Below are positions 9,569 to 22,430 of a DNA stretch of 64,000 nt, piece after piece. The notes under the pieces are model-generated. The model saw only the letters and a program-made list of their open reading frames with translations. It was not told the DNA's origin and made no database searches. How positions within the stretch are numbered: position 1 is the stretch's first letter; the number at the start of each line of letters is the position of its first letter. This stretch comes from Clusia tigrina (lineage: Eukaryota; Arthropoda; Insecta; Diptera; Clusiidae): the NCBI GenBank assembly GCA_920105625.2, contig OV050030.1:428078240-428142239 (forward strand), written 5' to 3'. Position numbers and translations under genes: made by a program.

Positions 9569-12335
9569 CCGCACAGCAGGTCTTCCGGATTGCGAGCGAC
9601 ACAATGCACTGTTTTCACACATTTCGGAGCATTTCGCATATTTTCACAATTAACACCGTTCTCATTACCACATTAGCAAAAGCAACGGATTAGCAGACGC
9701 AAAGCCGCTAATATCCTCTTCAGCCAAACAGTAGCGCAGCAGGACGCAGCGTTTCTCCACCAACAGCCACTCCCGCTCCGCCATCAAAGCCGCTTATGTG
9801 GCTGCATTTGCATTGTGCGGCACGCAACTCGGGTGTGTGCGTGCGTTTTTATCTCTTCCTGGCGAACTGTTTAAAATCAGGACACTTCAGGACTCTCACG
9901 GCTGCCCAGACAATGTGCGGAAAGTACATTTGGATTAGTGGCAGCGTGTTTGAGTCAATTGTTAAATGAACAACGGCTTTGTCGCTGTCTCTGTCGCTGT
10001 CGCAGTCGCAGTCACCCTCTCAGTCGGCGAGGAAGTTGGGTCAATTACAGCGCTGGCAACCGCAACGCAAGGAGGTGCCCGCGTACAGTCTCAGTGGCTG
10101 CAGAGAATAGTTGCTGAAAATGTTGCCAGTGTTTTGAGCGTGTGTTCGTGTGTGTGCATGCATGTCGTCAAAAGCGAACTTCCTTTTACAAATAGTTGCT
10201 ATGTTGCGAGAGTAAAAAGATCCTTATCGCCGCATGAGTCCTTTGTGCTCGGCTGCTGTTGCCACTGCGCTCGCTCGTCGCTCTGTGTTCCGAGCTCTGT
10301 GCGGCAGCAGAGCGATCATTTACGGATTATGGGCGTTTCTTCTTGTTTTCCTTTGTGTCTTAAGGACTTTATTAGCAAGCGGAGATATGGAAGCCTAGCC
10401 AGGCAAACACTCTCGTTGCCATAATTGGCGGGAAACAAGGAAACACGCCCACTTCGTAAACAATTTGCGGTGGGGCACTGTGAATGGAAGCCTCAGTGCA
10501 ATTGGTTTGTGGCCAATTTAATAGAAATACCGCAAATCGAGTGCAGCACAGAATCAATTGCTGGCAGATCAATTGCTGGCAGATCCTGGAAGCAGAACCA
10601 ATTTATGCAGCAGCAGAGCAGTGCACCGCAGTACACCTGAGACTCAAGACAGAAAAGATGCGGTAACAGCGTATGGCAAAAGGTGTTCAGTTTCCTGCGT
10701 CAGGAGTTCCCCGTTGCAGTTGCGGTTTATCCTTCTTAGGTCTGCTTTCCACGTTCACAGCTGAGTAACAGTTTTCCTCTTGGACATGTTGCTCGGTGTT
10801 GCTCATACTCAGTCCAAAGACTCGCTCAGAGGTAAGCATCCTTGTCCACCTTTAAGTTCACAGTATACACACGCGCTATCTTTGGGTTGGATTTCCCGGT
10901 TCTGGGCTCTGAACTACAGAGTAGGAAGACGTCTCCATTTGGATGTCTATGCTGCAGGGCACCACCAGTGGAGCGAAATGTGAGTTTATTTCGTGCGTCA
11001 AGTACATACATCGGTGCCATTTTGCCCCACATCTTATGTACCAATGGGGTACAGTTCCATCACCACTCAGACAACGAAATTTCCCAGGGTGTTTTGAAGA
11101 AAACTGAAGTTCCAGATTCTTCTTTGAACTGAAGTCCCAGATTCTTCGTTGAGGGAACCCACCCTGGTTGTTTGTTTGCGCTTCTAAATATTTCTCTACA
11201 AACTTATTCGAGCAATATGGGCCAGAACGCCTCATTTTGTGTTCCCCAAACTCACTTACCACTTTGTGGAAGCCCTCTGGAGTGCATTAAAGACAAAATA
11301 CACGGATATCGCAGTAGTAGCTGGAAGCCACATCGGTGTGGAAGCTGCCTGTGGGAAGTTTTTCGAAGAATTGAGTATTCACCATTTGAGCAGGAGTAAC
11401 CACATCAATTTAGGGATTATTGAAGCAGTATTTTGTGTTCCATAGACCAGTTGACAGGATCCCAACATGCGGTGAGGTCCTGCTACAACTCACATTACAA
11501 TAATAGTTTTCCAATAAGCGCACTCGAGAGCACTTCTCTACATCTCTGCTGAGCCGAGCGATCGAGTGCTTCGCTTTCATCGCTGCCCTCCTTTGTCGTC
11601 CTTTATGCTGACGCAGTTCAGGCTCAGCCACTTATCCTGATAACGAGTTTGTTTCTGTTTTCCGTTGTTTGGTGTTTGTTTGTCTTCCTATTGTTAAGCC
11701 GTGCTTTGTTGTTTTTGTTTCTGTTGTTGGTGTTGTTGCATATGCCGCAATTACCAGTGCCATTAACACCTTTCCGCCTTGCTGGGTCTGCAGCCTCACA
11801 GCAGCGGCGGCAGCAGCAGCAGCAGCAGGGAAAAAGGTGGGAAAGCGGATTTGTTGCTTCAGCGCTTTTGCGCTCATCGCATTTTTTCAGCAGTTTTTCG
11901 AAATTAGTTGCTAGTGTGCGTATAATTGGCAGATGACAGTCCAGTCGGGCGTAAAATGGGTAAAATAACAGCACTTAATGACGTAATTGGCCGCTGAAGA
12001 TGATGCAGGACTCTCGGCGTGTGTGTTTGCTGCCGTGTCGCATGCTCGCAGCTCTTGTTAAAAAGAAACGCGTTCAAATGTTCCGCCGGCATGGCGCAGT
12101 TTCGCAACAGTTGCAGCACTGACACGCCCTGATAAGCCCCTCGAGGCACAAATTCAATCAAAGCGTTTGAGCAATTGTCAAAATTGAATCATAACCTCAA
12201 AATGCAAGCGGCGCACACCGCCCACCCTCCTCGCTCTCCCCTCACTTAAGCCTGCCCCGTAATTATGCGCATTCAGAAATGTTTTCCATTTGGCAGTGGG
12301 CGTAACCTCATTTAGTCCGCTTCATTCGCTGCTGT
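9569..12335. other. intergenic block, no gene recognised
   Basis: Contains an imperfect (CTGTCG)n hexamer tract near 9980-10014, a 15-bp direct duplication (aattgctggcagatc, about 10557-10587) and a (CAG)n run near 11810-11828. The parts before 10780 and after 11500 look like unique regulatory DNA; 10800-11450 looks more like decayed repeat DNA. ORFs on either strand (for example 10876-11262 minus) have no recognised motif. Confidence 0.35.
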
Positions 12336-12885
12336 TTAAGTACTTTCTATGCTAATGTTGCGCGGTGGGCGGGAGTCCAATTTCAGCGGCTCGGAGCCAA
12401 TCAGCCCCGGCGCCATTTGCCCATTTGAATTGGAAAACTGGGAAAATGGGAAAAATTTAAGTGTGCGTTCATTTCCTGCGTGCACCGCCGCCAGAGTGCA
12501 AAAGTCATTAGTGTCCTTCGTTAGGCTGCGCTCGGTGCAACAGGATATTTGCGCGAGTAATTTCCCCGTGCCGAAAGTTTTCGGCCAAATAATTAATTTA
12601 TGCAAAATACAAATTACAAAACGGAGCACGCGGAAGGCGCGGACTGCAGAACGCGAAATTGTTTTCCAAAATAATTGCTTTCGCGCTGAGTTATTAATTG
12701 GCACGGAAGGATTCGCAGCTTCCTTGCGCGGCTGGCCCTGCGCTGCGAGACAAATGCAAGTTGGAATTGCAATTTTCTTTATTTCTCGACACCTTATTAA
12801 AAAGGAAATTAAAAGCGCTTTGAAAGGGTTGGGGGCCTTCTGCAGCGCTCCGTCCATTAAGGCGAAAGTTTTCAATGATCCTTGA
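12336..12885. other. stop-poor stretch open on both strands, probably non-coding
   Basis: A 178-codon plus frame (12349-12885) and a 179-codon minus frame (12336-12875) overlap almost completely. Neither product shows a domain. Open frames of this length are expected about once by chance in a window of this size. The stretch lies in regulatory-looking DNA and is probably not a gene. Confidence 0.4.
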
Positions 12886-14070
12886 AACTTATTTAACGCA
12901 GTTGAATGCTTGTAGGCAAATACAAATTATAAAGAGTGTACTTGTAAGGCCAGCTCAAAGGGAGGCGAAGCGGCCGGAAATGAATGAGCCACAGAGCAGA
13001 CAGTGGGTGGTGGCAGCGGTGGCAAGGAGCCTCTAAAGCCACCTTCCAGCATGAAGCCTCTCACTCACAATTAAGTTGATTGACAGGAGTGCCCTGGTGC
13101 ATCGCTGTGTTCCCGTGGATTATTTGCATTACACAGACTTCGAATGTTGATGGCAGGGTTTCACAACCACTCGGAGGCTCTTTCGTCGAGGCCCAACCAC
13201 TCCTTTACAGACGATTTGTGCTGCAACTGAAGCAATTATAATCGTTAAAGCTCATAACTGTAGCTCCCGCCTGGGCCTACTTGGGTCGCTGCATAATTGC
13301 AACCCGAAATGCTTTGATTAAAGCGATCCTTGCGCCTGCGGCCCCTGCTACACTCACAATTTGCCTGTGTAAAAGTTGGCATTCATTTCCCAGAGCACGA
13401 AATGCAATCTCGTCAAAATTACATTTCAATTTGTGCCACGACATTTGTGCTTACGCCCACACCCGCCCCCGCCCTCACTTCTTTGTTGCCGCAAGTTTGC
13501 CAAATTGTCGCTTTTACAAATATTCCTTCTTTGCCGCTCCGCTTAGGCAGCGTGCGATCTTCCTAATGGAATTGCAATCACACTCACGTACATGAACCAC
13601 TCACACCGACACCCATTCAGTCATGCCCACGCCACCACACCCACACCTACGCACGCACACTGCCGCACACGCAGGAGCCACTCGTCTTTGAGTGTGTGAA
13701 TTTGCGTTTGGCGCTTTTTCCGCATCCGAATTGGCACACATGCGGGCTCGAAAGCGTCAAACGGGAACGGAAATTCATTTCGCAATTGATTGAAAGCTGC
13801 TTTTTCAATAAGGCGCAATTCAATTCAGCTCAATAAAGCTCAATTCTGCTGATGGCGCCGCTTTTCCTCACCATATCCACCTGCACCTCTGGTGCCGACT
13901 GACATATGTTTGCGGCACGGCTGGTGTAGGCGACGCAGTCCAACCACAGCAGCATGGACGTGTGTGGCTGGGCGTCGACGCTCGGAACAAGTGTTGGCCC
14001 ACAATTCACCTGCAGCATATTTTTCACACTTCACAAATGTTCTTTGTAAAGGTTCAAGGCGACTGGGCTG
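12886..14070. other. intergenic regulatory-looking block
   Basis: Unique sequence with scattered AATTG/AATTA words and CAC-rich stretches (13560-13680). No gene, RNA or transposon feature is recognised. It ends near 14035-14070, where a repeat-rich block starts. Confidence 0.35.
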
Positions 14071-14230
14071 GATTTGGAATATACTCGTTTTCTGAGGGAA
14101 AATCGATTCCGCGCAGGTCTCAGAGGAGGCTCTGTGAAGCGACATTTGCTTTGCTTTAAAAACTGCCGAATCCGACTGCAGTACCCAGAGTAGACCTGAG
14201 AAATAGTAAAAAGCACGGGGACAAAGTCTT
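14071..14230 (+). repeat. inverted repeat, left arm
   Basis: This segment and 15528-15680 are reverse complements of each other over about 155 bp at roughly 80 percent identity. Shared cores include gattccgcgcaggtctca, gtagacctgagaaata and cacggggacaaag. The pair encloses about 1.3 kb with a LINE relic. It may be the ends of a DNA transposon or two opposite insertions of one short repeat. Confidence 0.8.
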
Positions 14231-14293
14231 CTAAAATTCGATCTCATTCCCCGGGAAACCATGTTTAATCTGCGCCATCCCGCTGCGATTTTG

Positions 14294-14566
14294 CTAAGTT
14301 CTCACTTTCTTCCTTCTTTCTTTTCGGTGCCTAATCACAGAATCTGGGAGGACAAACCGCCATCGGATTACGGCCGAACTTAACAGTGCTCGCCAGAGAC
14401 CGCTGCTTTGCACGCGTCTTCTCCAATCCGTTATACGAAGCGTGGTTAGGGTTTCCTCGACTTGGTCCTTCCATCGGAGGTATGGTCGTCCTCTACGTCG
14501 ACACTTCGAACAACTTTTTCCCGGGAGCTTCTTCCACCATACGCACGACATGTGCAAAAGGCTCAC
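14294..14566 (-). mobile_element. LINE ORF2 C-terminal fragment between inverted repeats
   Basis: On the minus strand the frame reads CRRRGRPYLRWKDQVEETL followed by a W-R-R-x-V-Q-x-x-G-L-W-R segment. This G-R-P-x-x-R-W-x-D-x-V-E-E-x-L pattern is the typical C-terminal tail of many insect endonuclease/reverse-transcriptase LINEs. The rest of the element is missing or too decayed to recognise. Confidence 0.6.
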
Positions 14567-15527
14567 TGCGATAGTATATCTGTATTTCTCTCTCCTAGAC
14601 GATATTTATGTTTTCGGCTTGGAAAAGGTTTGTCAACGCCATTTAACCCAAAACATCTCATGCGTGCCCATATCTCAACTCCTCCAGTTCAATCATCTTC
14701 TTTTCTCTAATGTCCTTCCTATCAAAGAAACAACAATTTTGTATGCAAGAAGACAATCGCATCCAATTTCATCAATAATGTGAATTGCAACCAGTGCCAG
14801 TTCAAATCCCGCCCTGGGCATGGTCTCACACATTTTTCTTTCTAATTCTTTTTATTTTCGGCTCGAAAGCCTTAGTTTCTAGTCCTCACTGCCCCATCCC
14901 TTGCAGATATAACTAATTATGGTGTAAGGCGTTATAATAGTAATAATTTTAAAGAGCGGAATTGATAATTCATCAATCTCTTCTTCCTGGAACAGCTTTG
15001 CTCCGAGCTTATGACATGGACGCATTGCCTTTCTATGGAAATATATTCTTATATCGGCCAAATCGCAGTCTGGCGGAACAATTTTGACCCCTTTCACACT
15101 TTGGCATGCTTCAAAAGTACTTTGGTCACTTTTGACGGACTTCGTGAGGTGTTTGCTTCCTCTCAAGTGTTCCTGCAGTAGTCTGTGGGCATCGAGTGTG
15201 ACTGAACGAATCGACATCATGAATCTCTAAAAAAGAAAGAAGTGGTCTGGAAAAAAAGTGGTCTAAAAAAGGCACTCGTAGCACGATCTGTCCATGATGT
15301 GGCAACATTACTTTGGAACTATATGCATTATGGGCCCAATCGATCCAATTAGCGAAGGTGAGACCCAGTACATTCATGGCGTTACTATATGCGGTGGTTG
15401 TGCGTCGGGTACAGAATAAACAGAAGCCAACTGTGAACTTAGATGACTTGCAATATTCGGCTAGGATTAGGTGTGCTCCAAATCAGTAGATATAGGGAGG
15501 CCATTTAGGCTGTATTACCTTCTAGTA

Positions 15528-15680
15528 TAGGCTTTGTCCCCGTGGTTTTTATTATTTCTCAGGTCTACACTGGGTACTGAAGTCGGTTGCTGGATATTCT
15601 ATAACAAAACAAATGCCACTTCACAGACCTCCACTGAGACCTGCGCGGAATCGTTTTCCCTCAGAGTACGGGTCCAAATC
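15528..15680 (-). repeat. inverted repeat, right arm
   Basis: The reverse complement matches 14071-14230. The outer flanks of the two arms are not homologous. A 7-bp word aaatgtt occurs at 14035-14041 and 15696-15702, but not immediately next to the arms, so it is only weak evidence for a target duplication. Confidence 0.8.
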
Positions 15681-18600
15681 TTTTTAATGATCTAGAAATG
15701 TTGAAGTCAGTTCACATCCATGATATACCATGCTACACGGTGCTGCTGATCTGGAACGCGGGTTGCCGTTCATTGTCAGAAATAGAATGCGTCTAAGGAA
15801 ACTCTTGAGCTACGAACTGAATAGTAGAGCCTTTCAAAGCCGGAGGCTTTTTATTAAACCCAACTCACAAGCCTTGTCCATGTTGTGAGACCAACATATG
15901 AAGTTGTTGAGCATTTTGGTTCCTCACACTCTTGAGAAACCCATTCTAGTGGAACCACTGGTATCAAGAAATTAAATAGACAGGTGTGACTCGGGAATCC
16001 TTTCAGTTGGCCTTATATCAATACAGCTCTGGTGGTGAGATGACCGAATTTCTTACGTAAGTTAACTGAAGAGCAATTTGTATTAATAAAGCGAAAGCAA
16101 TGAGGAGGAGCATGTCGAATCCTCCACTAATCCCGGAACTCAGAATCAGACAACTCAAAGGCTCTTGGAGCTCCTCCAGCATTGCTTTTAGTAGATTGTT
16201 CACTGTCCCACCCTGCCAAATCAAGGGTCGTGGATGGGATTTCCCAGCAGACAGGCTCTTCCAAGCACCTTGCACTTGCTTTCAGTTTCCCTGGAACAAC
16301 TCTTTTTCGCTCGCCGGATTGCCAGGAGTCATTTACCGAAAAATAATGGATTCAACTCTCTGTTTGTGTAGTTCTCAATTCCAGTCGAAGCAGGCTCTTT
16401 ACAGATCCAATCCAGAAAATGTTAGTGAAATACTCTCCAAGAAGGATAAACTCAACTCTTTAATTGGCAGAGTTGATCTGCTTATTTCGATGTTGTACCT
16501 CGGCATATTTGCCTTACCTTATCGTAGCAGGACCTTCGTTGCATGTATTTTAAATACAATATTCTTCGTTCCTAACATGACTACCTTCTTTAACTCCCCT
16601 TGTCAGTTCATACGCTTTTCATGCCTACTCTGCTGACACCAAGCAACTGTTTGAAACTAAGCTGGTAGAGTGACATATTAGGCAACGTCCAAATGTCCCT
16701 CACTCATCTGCCCAATTCGAAAGGACTCGTCAGCAAACTTGTTGGCAGACTCTTGGGTTTTGCAACTTCGCCCTGCGATGCTGCTAATGAGTACACACAA
16801 CGGGGCACTTCGTTAATTACTCAGCAATGTGGAACGGTCAGGCACACATCCTCAAACAGCACCGTCCTTACAGTGAGATGTGAACTAAGCGTATACTTCG
16901 GTGAGTTTTCTTAGTCCTCCTCATTAAATCAGCAACCGCAACCGATTAATGGGATTCTTGCAGCATTCCTGGTCCGACCAGTCGCCGATCCATGCAGCAG
17001 CTTGAGCTGAAACCAATTTGCGGCAGCAGCGCTCTGCCATAATCCAATCTGTTCCGACCAATTACACATTGCTGCCAACAAGTTTACAAATAATAATCCG
17101 CTAATTTCCCGCCTGCTGAAGAAAACACCACCACAGGACCCGGCAGCGCTGGCACTGGCACTGGCAATGGACAATTTCATTAGCAGACGACGCAACGCCG
17201 CCGCTCCACAGGACACTATTCTGCGTGTTGTCCTTTGTAGCGCTGTGTTGCAGCAGCAGCGAACGGAAGCGGAAATCGAAACTGCGTTGGACATGGCCCG
17301 CCACCCCGGCCTATGGCGGACATCTGTCAAATTTCTCGTTAAAATAATAAAATAATAATTATCGGTTTGCTTTTGATTTTATTTTGATTTCGCTCTGGCG
17401 AACAAAGCGCGAGCGTGTGCGATTTCCTCCTGCGGCCCAATATTTGCGCAGTTCAAATGTCACATGCATTGTTGCTGTTGTTGCTGTTGTTGTTATTTTG
17501 ACACTTCCGCACTGCTCGCATTTAGCATTGCGCTATTTATTCGATGGATTTTGCCCGGGGGTGGATTATGAAATTATTACGATTTTGATTTATGGACTCT
17601 TGACTCGTTGAGTGGTTGCTGCTGCTGCTGCTGTTGTTGTTGTTGTTGTTGTTTCAATTGCAAATTTGCAACTAAACGATTTCGATAGGTGTGGGCACAC
17701 ATATGCCCGCAGGACATGCTGCGGAGTGATTGCCGGGGAGAAGTTGTTGGGTGTGAATTGTCGAGGGTGGCCCGCGGAGTCACTTAATTGGATTTTTGAG
17801 TTTTCACTTTTTGAACAAATGTTGCGAATAAATCAAAATATTTTACAAGCAGAATCTTTGGTTGAGTATCCGACAGAAATTAAGCTTCTAAGCTCGAGGG
17901 AGCTTTAAGCTTTCGTAGTTTGAGTGGCAACTCTCACAACAAGTGTTCGAATCAGCTCATCCGATTGATCCGATGATCAAAACAAACTCTTCACCTGAAA
18001 AGCTTTTTCTACATAATGAAAGCTTTATTGAGAACTTGATACGAAAAAAGCTCTTTTTAGGTGCCAAGTTATTCAAATGCAGAAGCCTTAAGAAGTGTTT
18101 AAAGTTAACAACTAAACAGACGCTTTTATTGGAGTGTGCGTGTTTACCAAATCGTTTGACTTGCTCCTCATGTCACTTGCAAATTTTAATGAAAATGGGA
18201 AATATGTTCATTAAGCGCATCAAACCCGCCCACTCGCACACACTGACAGCAGACACACTCAAGTTGCCTCGAATGTGCTTACCTTGAGTGCAGCAGCAAC
18301 CGCAGTCCCCAGCAGACAGAATCCACTTCCATGCTGTACAAGAGACTGACAGGGAGGAGGTTGGTAGGTGGAGCTTAAGGGTTCGACAAAGGCAGCTGTT
18401 GATTAATTGCTTTTTATTAGTCCAGAATTACCCTGTAGGCAATTCAGATCAGGTGTCCTCAATAACTAGTATGAGGCTGTAATAGCCATACCACAGAAAA
18501 CGCCTCTAACACTGCTTCTGTGGCAGGCGCAATGCAAGGAGTCTAAGAAATTATTGAATCCTTTTGTCTACATTCAACGAAAAGAGCACTGGACAGTGAA

Positions 18601-18899
18601 TTTTACGGATTGTCATACAGCATGGGCTGAGTTCACGTCCTCAGTCACCAATCAATGTTTGCGCACTCCGCTTTGTTTTACTGAATTGTGTTTTTATGAC
18701 CTGACTACGCTTGAAGGGGTTTACCTCGCATTACTTGAGTTTACTGCTGACTTTCTGAGTTGCTAGGAAAAGATAATGAATGAATATGACTTTCAGCTAC
18801 TTCCTTTCTCTAGAGAAGGAAAATCTACGTAGAAAAGAACCTGAGAACTTTAATTGTGACGCTTTGACATCACCAAACGAACGAAATGCTATGGCATTA
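15681..18899. other. intergenic, mixed block, no gene recognised
   Basis: Before about 16680 the DNA looks like decayed repeat. A 178-codon plus ORF at 16100-16636 has no recognised domain and no good start context. From 16690 to 18280 the sequence looks regulatory, with (CTG/TTG)n runs near 17460-17495 and 17616-17653. Nothing else is supported. Confidence 0.35.
17616..17653. repeat. (GCT)n/(GTT)n trinucleotide tract
   Basis: A GCT run changes to a GTT run. Directly visible; the long glutamine and valine runs in ORFs here come from it. Confidence 0.9.
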
Positions 18900-19056
18900 C
18901 GGAAGAAACGCTGGTACTAAACCTATACGGCATAGTAGATCGGACAGTTGTGATCACATGGATCATTAATGACAAATGTAGTATGACATAAAAGATCTTT
19001 TAGGTGGCAGTGTCGGCCATGGGGCAAACTACTAAAACAAAATTATTATTATTATT
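18900..19056 (+). mobile_element. 160-bp microsatellite-tailed dispersed repeat, copy 1
   Basis: From cggaagaaacg to the (ATT)n tail this sequence matches 59536-59692 at about 94 percent, with no gaps noted by eye. Both copies begin at the same base and both end in (ATT)n. That pattern fits the 3' end of a LINE or a short microsatellite-tailed non-autonomous element. No coding capacity. Confidence 0.8.
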
Positions 19057-20047
19057 CTGCGTGGCCATTTGCAGTTTCCATATTCACATCTATTGAACTT
19101 TGAGGATTTGCTAATCCTGTTCATCATTTAGTGGGTAATCCCTCCATTCGGCTTAATAATATTTCATGTTGTACGAGGGATTTTGTGCTGGTGGAATGAG
19201 GCAACTAATTGCATCCTCACAAGTGGCAAATCGGAAAGTTTTAGTTTTGTTTGATTCTGTCCTGCATTTCGACCCAATTCCTTATTATTAAAACGCAGGC
19301 GAAGAAGTCCGCGGGTATGGCAGCTACGACTCAATATTTTGAAAGGTACTTAAAAAGTTTTTGAAAATCTCATAGAAAAGCAGTCCATTTTTTGGTTTCA
19401 CAGAGTAACGATCTGCTCATATAAAGCCGCTGTGTTTGCTTCTGACTGCGGCCCCGACCAAAGACTCTCTTCGGTTAAACTTTTGCAATTCGACCTCCCG
19501 TGCTCCTTATGGGAACATCAAAGTGCGCCTATAACTCACGCTGCCAGAATTGACACTAGACACAACTGGAATGAAGCCCCAACACTGGGCACTTGGACTC
19601 TATGGGAGCGAAATGCAGAGTCCTCGCAGTATCGCTTCTTAGCCCTTTCCTACTAGGAAGTGTTTTTTTCACGTGTTCACGTAAGCATGGGTGGAAATTA
19701 CTCGTGTGTGCGTAATTTACATGTATCCGTGTGTACGTGTGTATGTGAGTTGGTTGTGGGGGCGTGTGTGTGTGGGGACTTATGTGCCTTTAATTACAGT
19801 TTTTGTGTCAATTTGCTTAGAGCGCAATTTAGTGAAACATTCGCACACATGTACACGCAAAGCCACGCACACACGCACCCAAACAATCATCTAAGCACCT
19901 ATTGTACACAATTAAACACTCACACACACACACACAAACCAACTTAATCCTTAATCAATTGAAATCAATGTTAATGAAATTATTTTTAAACAGTTTCGCT
20001 CCGTTCTCGGTGCCATTTTTGCGAACTTTTCGGCTCTGCCTGCCTCC

Positions 20048-20097
<50 letters not shown>

Positions 20098-22430
20098 CGC
20101 ACAAATATATTGGATGAATGTGTGCGCTTAATTTAATGCGAATTGCGTGTGTGTGTGTTGGCGTGTTCAATTGAGAGTGGGAGCGTGTTTTGAAAGGATA
20201 ATTAAATTGAAATTGTGTAATTAAAGCTAAATTTGCAGGGAAATTTGTGGTTTACGATAATTTTGTAGGGTGAATGATCAGGAAAGTGCCACAATGCAAC
20301 TGGGAGAAGCTATTTTTGGAATTCTCTTTAAGTTAGTTCAGAGCTGGGGCATGTGGGATCCTTGTCAGTTCTTCAAACGGAGTGCTGGTGGCTATAACTG
20401 AGCAGAGTTCTTCAGAGAATGCTTCATAGAGAAATTTCAGCTGTGAAATTTCTCTCCCACTCATAGATCCTTGCACCTTTTACACACCAAACTATATTTA
20501 GATCACCAGTTTAGATCCCCTGCAATTGAATCCTCCCTCACAACTGTTCGTCAAGTGTGACCACAAGGACCAGTGTACCAGAATTGGAATATTATGTGCA
20601 GTGCCTAACTTAAAAGCTGGACGACTTGAAAGCCTCTTCTTGACATGATGAGGAGAACAAAATGCATGTCAAGTGAGCACATGAAATATCCCCACATAAG
20701 CACATGAGAGCCTCAGAAAGGAATCCCGGGGTATTCCAAACACCACCTCCTGCGGCGGTGGCATACAAACAGTAGTCAAGTTCACGTCAAGCTCTCATGA
20801 AAACATCATAGAAATAAGGAAAAGAAAACACACGAACTAGCGCGGATCACATTTTCTCTCATTGGGACCCAATAACGGTCAGTTTGGAGCTGGTCTACGC
20901 AAGATAAGATTCCAATTGGGAGCGAGTTTAATACACTCATACACGGGATGAAGATTCTTCGTTGGGGTTCACCCAATTCTCCCACCTCAGTTTGGGTCTC
21001 CTAGACTTTCATCAAACGTGGTGCTTATTCAGGATTGCTACTTAGGCAGAGACATGACTATGGCAACTAGTAGCATGCTCCGTCCTCCCGCAGATTCACA
21101 CGATTAGCTTCCGCTTTGAGGGCAATTGCACTGGGACCCACTGCCTCGAACCTTTCCAGCTCTTTGTAGGGAATACAGCGTTGCAATGCATGGCACTGCC
21201 GCACTCCGCTCATTCACACTCGCTTCATTAGCGCTGCATTTCATTTCACTTTGCAAAAGTTTTGCGGCAATTTGAGGCAACAAATTGAATTGTTTCTAAT
21301 TCAGGGGGTAAATGAAATTTTGCCAACAAATTAAAAATAACTGTTCGCAATTCCGCAGTGCGCTGCGAGCCAAGTGCGTGCACTAATTGCGGCCGCGGGG
21401 CAGGGTGGCGCTGGGGCACGGAATGCCACAAAACCGAGCTCTGAGAGCAACGCCGCCGGCAGCGGCAACAATTGCGCTGTTTATTAGAAAACGTTGCGAC
21501 TCAATTCACATTTCCACACTAATGACATTTGACAATTTTAATTTGTTTGCTCGAATCAAAATCAAAATGGCAGCAATGCGCCCGCATTCGCAATCAATTA
21601 TCCTTTTAGCAGGGTTTCCGCTCGTTTGCACAGAAATTCCATCAATTAAGCATCCTTAGGAGATTGCCGTCTGTCTATTTGCCTAGCTGCGGTTGCCGTT
21701 GCCCCTGCCCCTGCCCCTGCCTCTTGCTCTTCATCGTCGTCTCTGCTGCTTCTTGTGAAATGTCTCCGCCTTGTTTGCCTGCCACTCGACTGACGAGCGC
21801 TGCTACTGTGCATCCGTGAATGTATCTGTGTGAGTGCGCCGCATTTGCCGCTCGTTCGAAGCTGATTTTAATTAAATTTGCAAATTCAACCGCACACACT
21901 CACACATCCTCGCACTCCCAGCCACAACGCTCTGGCATATGAGCATTCAGTAGCGCGCTCACACACAGACAGACACACACACACACACACACACTCCCAG
22001 CTCACCAGCTCACACATCCTCATTCGTTTTGCGCGCCATTTTGTCAGTTCCCATTAAGTTGAGATTTGCTCTAATTTGACGTCAGTGGGGAAACGATTGC
22101 GTCTCATTCATTGCGAGGCGTCCGTCCTGCCGCTCATCTTGGTTTATGGCTTCGCTGCGACGACTGTTTGATCAAATGTGTCTGTGTATGTGTGCTTGGA
22201 GGTTGTGGGGCGGCATGGGAGTGGGCGTTATGCACGTTGGCATATCTAAACCAAGATTTCTAATTGAATGTAATAAGAAAATCCACTCAGCTGCCGTTTT
22301 CTGTGGGCGATCCAAGGAGCTGTTACAGCAAATTTCAGTCTAGACTGCTTGAATCATTGTTCGGGAATATGTGGGGAGGAGACTGCAGGGGGACCAGTCA
22401 AGGGTCAATGTACTCGTAACAGTGGGATAG
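19057..22430. other. intergenic block with CA repeats, no gene recognised
   Basis: Contains (CA)n at 19919-19936, 20049-20094 and 21972-21994, a (CCCCTG)n-like run near 21700-21720 and a 12-bp-arm palindrome (agagaaatttca, 20428-20455). Stretches 19660-20330 and 21060-22340 look regulatory. No ORF shows a domain. Confidence 0.35.
20049..20094. repeat. (AC)23 microsatellite
   Basis: An uninterrupted run of 23 AC units, one of the longest perfect dinucleotide arrays in the window. Confidence 0.95.

Noticed and set aside
12336..12885. Two overlapping 178-179-codon frames on opposite strands
   Set aside because: No domain on either strand, no start or splice context, and frames of this length are expected about once per window by chance.
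14810..14820. B-box-like gttcaaatccc
   Set aside because: No A box in the preceding 80 bp and no repeat copies in the window.
16100..16636. 178-codon plus ORF
   Set aside because: No recognisable motif, poor start context, region looks like decayed repeat.
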